NCBI GenBank assembly: GCA_002497965.1
Contig: DAFR01000124.1
Coordinates: 1 to 10,712 of the forward strand
Direction of reading: 5' to 3'
DNA: 10,712 nucleotides
Source of the DNA: Methanomicrobiaceae archaeon UBA436
GTDB taxonomy: Archaea > Halobacteriota > Methanomicrobia > Methanomicrobiales > Methanoculleaceae
Within the stretch, counting starts at the first letter, position 1; the number at the start of each line of letters is the position of its first letter. This document shows, piece after piece, positions 5,961-10,712 of this stretch. A model generated the notes under the pieces. The model saw nothing but the letters and a program-made list of their open reading frames with translations, ran no database searches and had not been told where the DNA came from. The position numbers were made by a program, and so were the translations under genes.

Positions 5961-8252
5961 TCAGGTCTTCCGCTCTGATGTGGGGACGATCCTGATGTTC
6001 ATCTTCTCCGAGCCGCTGATCAGTATACCCTCCCCGGGCTGGAAGTTGAGGAGATCCTTCTCGCTCACCTCGAAGAACCTGGCGTTCTCCTGGGCCTGCT
6101 TCTTGTTCTCTGAGCGCATACAGAACTTCACGGCGATGTTTGCCAGGATCTCCTCGTTAAAGTGAGCGATGAGCTGTGACGCCAGGATCAGCGAGACCCC
6201 GAACTTCCGCATCTCGGTGGCGTACTTGTTCAGCACCGCCTTGATGGCCGTCTTCGACCCGCTCTTCTGGCTCACCAGGAGTTTTGCCTCGTCGACTATG
6301 ACGAAGAGCCGGAACTTCGCTCGTTCGTCATCGGTTCCGCGTGGGATCTCCCCCATAGCCTGAAGGGTATAATAGATCCGGCGGAGGAATAGATCGGCAA
6401 AGAGGTAGCGCAGGCTCTCCGGGAGGGCGTTTAAGTTGATATGGGTAATCCCGCCGGAGAGTATGGCGGGGATCGAGATCTTCTCCTCTCCCGAGAAGAG
6501 GTTGTAGTCAAAGATATCCTCGAGGTATGCAGGGATCGTCTCGTCCTCGCAGGACATGATCCCCCCCTCGATATCATCAAAGTCGAGCACCCGTGTCCAT
6601 GTTGCGGTATCCGCCGTGATCCCGGCGGTCCTGTAGCAGTCCTTTATGATGTTCTTTAACTTTCGGCGCTGCTGGATGCCGAGTGTCGGGAAGTTGATCG
6701 AGATGGCATCGACAAAGTCCGATGTGGCCCGGAGAGGTGTGATCTCATCTATCCCGGGGTCGAGTTCCAGCGGGTTGAAGTAGTACTGACCCCCCTCCCG
6801 GATCTTGTATGACCGGATATCGCTGCCCGTCCCTGCCATGTCCCCGTGAAAATCGATCAGGAGAACCGGCATCGATTGTGCCGCAAGTTCCGAGGCGATA
6901 CACCGGATTGTCTCGGTCTTACCGGCTCCGGACCCGCCAACGATGATCATGTGGCCGTTATTGAGCCTCCCTGGCGACCAGTTGACCCGCTGCCCATCAC
7001 CGGTGTAGCCGAGGAAGAGATCAAGCCCGCCGGAGCGCTGGGGCTCCGTCACAGGAGCGTTTCTCAGCGGTGCTGGCGTGGGGTGTGCCACAGCCGCGGC
7101 CCTATCTTCAATCCGCTCCCCCTCCTCCGGGGGAATTGCAAGATCATCCCACACCTCCTCACCCACCTCTCTGTGGCCGGCTGCCGGTGACTGGAGGGCT
7201 GCGTCTTCACTGAAAGGGTGTGCATCCTCGATCTTCCAGGGAGGTTCTGCCGCCGGCATGGGTTGGAGGTCGATAACGATCTTCCCGGCAACTTCGGCCA
7301 TAAGTGCATGCTCGAGGTCGCGAAGGCGCTTCTCGTAGAGGTTCCGGTCCCTGACGATGAACCTGGCAAGGTCAACCCCATCATCCTCTGGCACCCCTTC
7401 CAGGACGTAGACCACGTCGGTAAGGCTCGCAAGGACGCGTGAGAGTTCGCGGCGGAGGGCACGCGATCCGCGGATACGCTCGTAGTCCTCGCCGAAAGCA
7501 AGGTATCGCAGAACTGTGAACGTCGAGTAGAACGACTCAAGAAGCATATCGTAGTGATCCCTTACTCCAGCGTCGATCCGTTCGAGCATCTCCTTGAGGA
7601 TATAGGCAAACTCCGGCGGGAAGGTGTAGACAACACCGTCGATCATGCCGGTGTCAAGGTCGCATGAGTAGGCGAGGACGGCGCACCCTGCGTCTTTGAG
7701 CCTGGCGGCGAACCGTTCGCACCCCTCAAACAGGCCCGGGCAGTTTTTGAGGAGGAAATTTATGAACGTCTCATCGCTGCGGGGTGGCGTTGATGGGAAC
7801 GTCTTGTTTATGAAAGACCCTTTCACCGTACCTGCCAGGAGAACCGGGACGATCTCGTGGGTCTCACGGGCTAGACCCTGGATATCCAGTCTCCGGAGCC
7901 TCGCTTTGAGCAGGTCCCGCCCGATCGCCTCGCCCGTGGCGGTCGGCCGGACCAGTGTCGTCCCGTGCCAGGAGAGTGACTCGATGAGGCCAATGTCTGT
8001 AAGGGCAAATAGCGGCCCTGAGGTATAGGCGTAGCAACTCTGCTCGATCACGCCCTCTCCTTCCCCGCGGGAAGAGGCGCTATTCTGGGCTACATAGATG
8101 TAGAGGAGTGTCTCTATGATGTCGCGGACCTCCTGGAACCGGAAATCCCGCAGGTACTCGATGACGGTGGAAGGAAACGATTCCATCAGGCCGGAGATCT
8201 CGGCATCTGAATAGCCCATCGTCCTTAGTAGTTCGGCTATCTCTGTTGACAC
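5961..8252 (-). CDS. HerA/VirB4-like P-loop ATPase with a large uncharacterised N-terminal region
   Basis: The C-terminal half (about 410-763) is a RecA-fold motor of the HerA/FtsK class: Walker A G-G-S-G-A-G-K-T (439-446), L-L-I-D-F-H-G-D (464-471, like the D-P-H-G-D motif of HerA/DUF87 proteins), Walker B F-V-I-V-D-E-A-K (650-657) and L-I-L-A-S-Q (688-693). Family members form hexamers that pump DNA or protein strands using ATP. The N-terminal part (1-325) is mostly helical, with a possible winged-helix segment near 75-120 (F-A-L-T-D-I-G-L, then T-A-T-G-E-A-I); a proline- and acid-rich linker follows (about 331-405). No membrane segment is evident, arguing against a secretion or conjugation coupling protein. 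GTG 8252 is chosen for the GGTGA four bases upstream (8261-8257). No NurA-type nuclease adjoins; the next gene downstream is a DNA 3'-end phosphoesterase. Confidence 0.88.
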   Translation of the reverse strand: MSTEIAELLRTMGYSDAEISGLMESFPSTVIEYLRDFRFQEVRDIIETLLYIYVAQNSASSRGEGEGVIEQSCYAYTSGPLFALTDIGLIESLSWHGTTLVRPTATGEAIGRDLLKARLRRLDIQGLARETHEIVPVLLAGTVKGSFINKTFPSTPPRSDETFINFLLKNCPGLFEGCERFAARLKDAGCAVLAYSCDLDTGMIDGVVYTFPPEFAYILKEMLERIDAGVRDHYDMLLESFYSTFTVLRYLAFGEDYERIRGSRALRRELSRVLASLTDVVYVLEGVPEDDGVDLARFIVRDRNLYEKRLRDLEHALMAEVAGKIVIDLQPMPAAEPPWKIEDAHPFSEDAALQSPAAGHREVGEEVWDDLAIPPEEGERIEDRAAAVAHPTPAPLRNAPVTEPQRSGGLDLFLGYTGDGQRVNWSPGRLNNGHMIIVGGSGAGKTETIRCIASELAAQSMPVLLIDFHGDMAGTGSDIRSYKIREGGQYYFNPLELDPGIDEITPLRATSDFVDAISINFPTLGIQQRRKLKNIIKDCYRTAGITADTATWTRVLDFDDIEGGIMSCEDETIPAYLEDIFDYNLFSGEEKISIPAILSGGITHINLNALPESLRYLFADLFLRRIYYTLQAMGEIPRGTDDERAKFRLFVIVDEAKLLVSQKSGSKTAIKAVLNKYATEMRKFGVSLILASQLIAHFNEEILANIAVKFCMRSENKKQAQENARFFEVSEKDLLNFQPGEGILISGSEKMNIRIVPTSERKT

Positions 8253-8526
8253 GGGTTCACCAGTGTATTCTTATCCAGGTCGGCACGAGAGGTGCACGGT
8301 GCCACTTCACGCGATTGCCTGTCTCCGGTGAGGAAGGCGGTATGAATTGGTTTGCTCTCTAACCTAATAAACATAGGTTTTTTGCAGAAATACGGCTGCA
8401 TCCGGCAAATCCTCCCGCGCCGGGGCCCAGGTGCTGGATGGGTGGCAGGTGCCTGCCTGCGTGATCACCGCTGCCGGATCTCATGCGGGCGGATGCCCGG
8501 TGACGGTGAGACTCCGCCGGCCGTTC
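8253..8526. other. Intergenic region between the ATPase gene and the DUF2124-like gene
   Basis: No gene is supported on either strand. Besides the inverted repeat at 8361-8379 it holds GGCAGG-TG-CCTGCC (8444-8457), a tight 6-bp stem that could fold in the 3' end of the minus-strand transcript ending at 8527; no T-run follows it closely. Confidence 0.5.
8361..8379. promoter_or_regulatory. Inverted repeat overlapping a TATA-like element upstream of the ATPase gene
   Basis: AACCTA (8361-8366) and TAGGTT (8374-8379) are perfect inverted copies, seven bases apart. Read on the minus strand the spacer gives TTTATT, a TATA-like element about 115 bp before the GTG at 8252. A repressor bound here would block the promoter. 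On the plus strand the repeat is followed by T6 (8378-8383), so a terminator role for a transcript from the left is an alternative. Confidence 0.4.
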
Positions 8527-9012
8527 TCACTGCCAGACCCTGACCGGGTTGATCGAGGCATCGATGAGGAGGTCAAAGTCAAACATCTCGACCCAGCCCA
8601 TCTTCTCAAACATCTGCATGAAGCAGACACCGACGATCATTGCTCCTGGATGGGTGGCGACGGCCCCGCGCACCGCTTCTTTTGTGACCGGGACGCCCGG
8701 CATCGAGAGTCCACCCATCAGGACTATCACCTTCGGGTCGACCTTCACGGCCGATTCGGCGGAGACCTGCATACCGACGCCCTCGACCGGCAGGATGACC
8801 TTTGCCGCTGCCTCGTTGACGTAGGGCACATAAACCTGTTCGATAGGGAGGTCGCGGACGGCAAACCCCAGGAGTTCGATGAAGGGTGTGCAGGTGCCGG
8901 GGCAGCCGTAGTAGACAACCTGGTCGCCCTCATTTAGCCCAGAATCACGAAGGAATCCTTTGAACGGCCGGAGCATTCCCGGGACGCCTGAGAGTTGTTC
9001 TTTCAGTTCCAT
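8527..9012 (-). CDS. Conserved archaeal protein, DUF2124-like (161 residues)
   Basis: The function is unknown. The chain alternates hydrophobic strands and helices like a small Rossmann-type fold: Q-V-V-Y-Y-G-C-P-G-T-C-T-P-F (strand plus a cysteine- and glycine-rich loop, about residues 30-43), E-Q-V-Y-V-P-Y, V-I-V-L-M-G-G-L-S-M-P-G and F-D-L-L-I-D-A-S-I near the end. Two close cysteines in the first loop could bind a metal or ligand. It resembles the archaeal family DUF2124 by memory of its pattern; this was not checked. The frame stays open to 9153, but ATG 9012 is chosen because a TATA-like box lies about 25 bp before it and the extra 47 residues are of poor composition and overlap the upstream gene. 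No ribosome binding site is obvious, fitting a leaderless message. Confidence 0.82.
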   Translation of the reverse strand: MELKEQLSGVPGMLRPFKGFLRDSGLNEGDQVVYYGCPGTCTPFIELLGFAVRDLPIEQVYVPYVNEAAAKVILPVEGVGMQVSAESAVKVDPKVIVLMGGLSMPGVPVTKEAVRGAVATHPGAMIVGVCFMQMFEKMGWVEMFDFDLLIDASINPVRVWQ

Positions 9013-9033
9013 GGAGGTCTTGTTATCGCCTGG

Positions 9034-9044
9034 AGATATACCAT
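9034..9044 (-). promoter_or_regulatory. TATA-like promoter element of the DUF2124-like gene
   Basis: The minus strand reads TGGTATATCTC, with the TATATC core centred about 25 bp before ATG 9012. That spacing puts the transcription start at or next to the start codon. Confidence 0.5.
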
Positions 9045-9067
9045 TTCCGGATGTGACCTTACGTTGC

Positions 9068-9415
9068 CTACAGCACTCCGCAGCCTGAGAGGCGGTAGAG
9101 TCTGCGGACACGTTCGGCCGCCTTTTCCGATACCCTCTCCCCGATATGGGCAAGGATGGTCTCGATGTCCTCTTCCGGCACGCATCCCAGGTCTTCCCGG
9201 CCGGAGAGAATCAGGTCCGTAAGATACGCCCAGTCCTCTTCTGAGAGTCGGGCAACCCGTTCTGCAAAATCCTTATCATCCCTGGCAATGTGGTTTGAGA
9301 CCGGCGGAAGGATGGAGTGAAACTCATGCCCGGACCCGGGGCAGAGGATACCACTGTACTCAGGGGCCAGTTTTCGAAGGATGGATAGATCCTTCTCGTC
9401 AAGTTCGCGAGCCAT
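9068..9415 (-). CDS. Hypothetical protein, 115 residues, not recognised
   Basis: The protein looks soluble and mainly helical. It starts M-A-R-E-L-D-E-K-D-L-S-I-L-R-K-L, has a central C-P-G-S-G-H-E-F-H stretch (C25, H30, H33), an acidic helix L-S-E-E-D-W-A-Y-L-T-D-L-I-L (57-70), C78, and ends S-G-C-G-V-L (C112). Histidines at 30, 33 and 42 with three cysteines allow metal binding, but no known motif is matched. Codon choice is strongly GC-biased at third positions and the charge pattern is protein-like, so the frame is probably real. ATG 9415 is the only good start; it lacks a clear ribosome binding site. The DUF2124-like gene follows 55 bp downstream on the same strand, with its own promoter-like box in the gap. 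Confidence 0.8.
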   Translation of the reverse strand: MARELDEKDLSILRKLAPEYSGILCPGSGHEFHSILPPVSNHIARDDKDFAERVARLSEEDWAYLTDLILSGREDLGCVPEEDIETILAHIGERVSEKAAERVRRLYRLSGCGVL

Positions 9416-9650
9416 GGTTTACCGGATATAATGGAGTTGTGTTCGTTCAAAAAGTGTTTTGTCCCCTGGCCCGGTTACGACGATGTGAGGGCTTTTTGCT
9501 CAGGAGTCAGGCCTGGCCGGGGTGGTAAACGAGAGAAGGAATGCGTGGTTTCGACTCATAGATACCAGGGGTGATCTCAGGGCCAAACTGCCGCCAGATG
9601 GTTCGTTGCGCTGCTGCGCCGCGACCACTCCGCGTGATAAAATGCGGAAG

Positions 9651-9676
9651 AAAAAGGAATGGCCAACAACCCGGCC
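9651..9676 (-). terminator. Probable terminator of the HEAT-like gene
   Basis: On the minus strand GGCC (9676-9673) and GGCC (9664-9661) can pair over an 8-base loop, then ATTCC and T5 (9655-9651) followed by a pyrimidine tract. It begins 10 bases after the TAG at 9689-9687. Confidence 0.5.
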
Positions 9677-9686
9677 CCCCACCTTA

Positions 9687-10532
9687 CTATCCTATCTGTG
9701 CCTGGATGTGCCGCACCGTTTCGGGGTAATGTCCTGCAAGGTGGTTATCCTTGAGGTTCTCCCTCACAATCCACCGGATCTCCTGGTCATCCAGTGTTGA
9801 GACCTGCTGCAGGTACTCAAACCCGCTGGACGGGAGGGCGGCAACGACCCGGCTGAGTGTGCAGCCAAGCGTCTTTCGAAGCGCCTGGAAATCTTCGGAC
9901 TCTCTCTCACCAGCGGTGTAGACACGGATCATGATCTTCCGATGGAGCCGGAGCGCCGCCTCTGCGAGATCTGGCTCTCTGAGCACGTCCGCGTCAGCAA
10001 CCCCGGCGGCAACGGTCTGCATGGCGGACCATGAACCCCCCTCCACCCAGCCATTCAGTTCGGAGACGGTCACGTCCCGGTGCCGGGCGAGGAGATCCTT
10101 GAGCCCGATCGCCACTGCATCCCGGATCCGCCACCTCGGGTCGTCGGCGCTCTCTGCGAGTTTCCGGAGCGCCGCCTTCACGCATCCGGGTGATATCGTG
10201 CCCATCGCCGCGATACCCCTGACTCCGCAGACCGAGAGGAACTCGTGCGGGTCGTCCGTCGGTGCATCTTCGGGTGATATGCAGGCGAGTTCGACGCAGA
10301 GGTCACTGAGTATCCGGCGGTCTTCCGGGTCGGCGGCAGCAAATTCCCGGACTGCCCTGGCAAACGCCTCCGTCAGATCCTGGTTTGTGCGTGGGCCCGC
10401 GAGGCTGCTCTCCGCCGCGAGGTACGCGGCGAGGTCTCCGGCGTCTCCGCTTGAGAGGAGATCCATGAGGCGCCTGGCAACTTCGCGGGTATAAATGGAG
10501 TCAGGGGTCAATCGTGTGTAGAGAGGTGGCAA
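9687..10532 (-). CDS. HEAT-like helical-repeat protein (up to 281 residues)
   Basis: The sequence is almost entirely amphipathic helices in pairs, typical of HEAT/armadillo solenoids that act as protein-binding scaffolds. The clearest units are about 102-128 (G-V-R-G-I-A-A-M then V-K-A-A-L-R-K-L), 131-149 (D-P-R-W-R-I-R-D-A-V-A-I-G-L-K-D-L-L), 166-190 and 248-264 (D-Q-E-I-R-W-I-V-R-E-N-L). No enzyme motif, signal peptide or membrane segment was seen. The frame opens at TTG 10532; TTG 10511 (M-T-P-D-S-I-Y-T) is as likely, since a TATA-like box at 10541-10548 would place the transcript start near 10520, and ATG 10466 is a third choice. The gene lies 21 bp after a small GTPase on the same strand, so it could be its partner or effector; that is inference. 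Confidence 0.83.
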   Translation of the reverse strand: MPPLYTRLTPDSIYTREVARRLMDLLSSGDAGDLAAYLAAESSLAGPRTNQDLTEAFARAVREFAAADPEDRRILSDLCVELACISPEDAPTDDPHEFLSVCGVRGIAAMGTISPGCVKAALRKLAESADDPRWRIRDAVAIGLKDLLARHRDVTVSELNGWVEGGSWSAMQTVAAGVADADVLREPDLAEAALRLHRKIMIRVYTAGERESEDFQALRKTLGCTLSRVVAALPSSGFEYLQQVSTLDDQEIRWIVRENLKDNHLAGHYPETVRHIQAQIG

Positions 10533-10540
10533 CCCGCGGG

Positions 10541-10548
10541 CATAAAAA
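10541..10548 (-). promoter_or_regulatory. TATA-like element upstream of the HEAT-like gene
   Basis: The minus strand reads TTTTTATG between the GTPase stop (10554) and the HEAT-like gene. It could be a promoter for the HEAT-like gene, or the T5 run could end the GTPase transcript. Confidence 0.35.
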
Positions 10549-10553
10549 GATCG

Positions 10554-10712
10554 CTACCTCCGGGAGAGGGTTTCAACAAAGGTCTCAAGTGCCGCATGGA
10601 CATCCTCGCTGTTTAAGGCAGAGATGGGGAAGACCATCTCCCCGTGGAGATCGCGGCAGATGGCGTCGGGCATCGCATCAGGACAGTCGCACTTGTTTGC
10701 CATAAACGCGAG
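10554..10712 (-). CDS. Ras-like small GTPase, C-terminal fragment (cut by the window edge)
   Basis: The last 52 residues of a protein running in from beyond 10712 are visible, ending at TAG (10556-10554). Residues L-A-F-M-A-N-K-C-D hold the G4 guanine-specificity motif N-K-x-D, and F-P-I-S-A-L-N-S the G5 motif S-A, about 30 residues later, the normal spacing in Ras/Arf-like GTPases. The end A-A-L-E-T-F-V-E-T-L is the usual C-terminal helix. There is no lipidation cysteine. Archaeal proteins of this class are poorly understood; MglA- or Arf-like roles are possible. P-loop and switch regions are outside the window. Confidence 0.82.
   Translation of the reverse strand, partial: LAFMANKCDCPDAMPDAICRDLHGEMVFPISALNSEDVHAALETFVETLSRR

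Noticed and set aside
5961..8252. ATPase as a conjugation or secretion coupling protein
   Set aside because: There are no membrane segments and no relaxase, pilus or other transfer genes nearby.
8431..8937. 168-codon plus-strand frame opposite the DUF2124-like gene
   Set aside because: It is rich in H, D and R from reverse reading of a conserved gene, without promoter or ribosome binding site.
9013..9153. 47-codon N-terminal extension of the DUF2124-like protein (open to 9153)
   Set aside because: It overlaps the upstream 115-residue gene by 86 bp, has poor protein-like composition, and would place the promoter-like box inside the gene.
9931..10494. 187-codon plus-strand frame opposite the HEAT-like gene
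   Set aside because: Its composition is dominated by S, A and R, typical of an antisense shadow, and the minus strand carries coherent helical repeats.

Overview
The window looks like a chromosomal piece of a hydrogenotrophic methanogenic archaeon of the order Methanomicrobiales, most likely Methanoculleus or a close relative. The evidence is a complete frhA-frhD-frhG-frhB gene cluster for the coenzyme F420-reducing [NiFe] hydrogenase, high GC outside the intergenic regions, archaeal GGTGA-type ribosome binding sites, TATA-like promoters and T-rich terminators. The genus is an inference from the protein style, not a database result.

Positions 5-3683 (+ strand) hold the hydrogenase operon: FrhA (catalytic Ni-Fe subunit), FrhD (its maturation protease), FrhG (iron-sulfur small subunit) and FrhB (FAD/F420 subunit). 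FrhABG oxidises H2 and reduces F420; FrhD clips the C-terminus of FrhA after nickel insertion. As written, frhG is broken: four single extra bases between about 2539 and 2671 move the reading through frames 1, 2, 3, 1 and 2, while every piece still encodes conserved ferredoxin-type sequence. This looks more like sequence error than decay. A T-rich terminator follows frhB, then about 490 bp without a recognisable gene.

Positions 4200-4655 (- strand) encode a small pyruvoyl-type enzyme of the S-adenosylmethionine decarboxylase (SpeD) family. Beside it lies an AT-rich island (4681-4920, about 35% GC) with an 8-bp inverted repeat and one 61-codon + strand ORF of unknown function.

Positions 4980-8252 (- strand) form a cluster that may concern DNA ends: a 763-residue HerA/VirB4-like ATPase, then a free-standing LigD-type 3'-phosphoesterase, then, overlapping by one base, a 50-residue C2H2 zinc-finger protein, and possibly a 75-residue unknown ORF. 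The zinc-finger gene is too short for routine gene calling and is the most interesting find.

Positions 8527-10712 (- strand) hold a conserved archaeal protein resembling DUF2124, an unrecognised 115-residue protein, a HEAT-like helical-repeat protein, and the C-terminal 52 residues of a Ras-like small GTPase cut by the window edge. No rRNA, tRNA, CRISPR array, insertion sequence or phage gene was seen.
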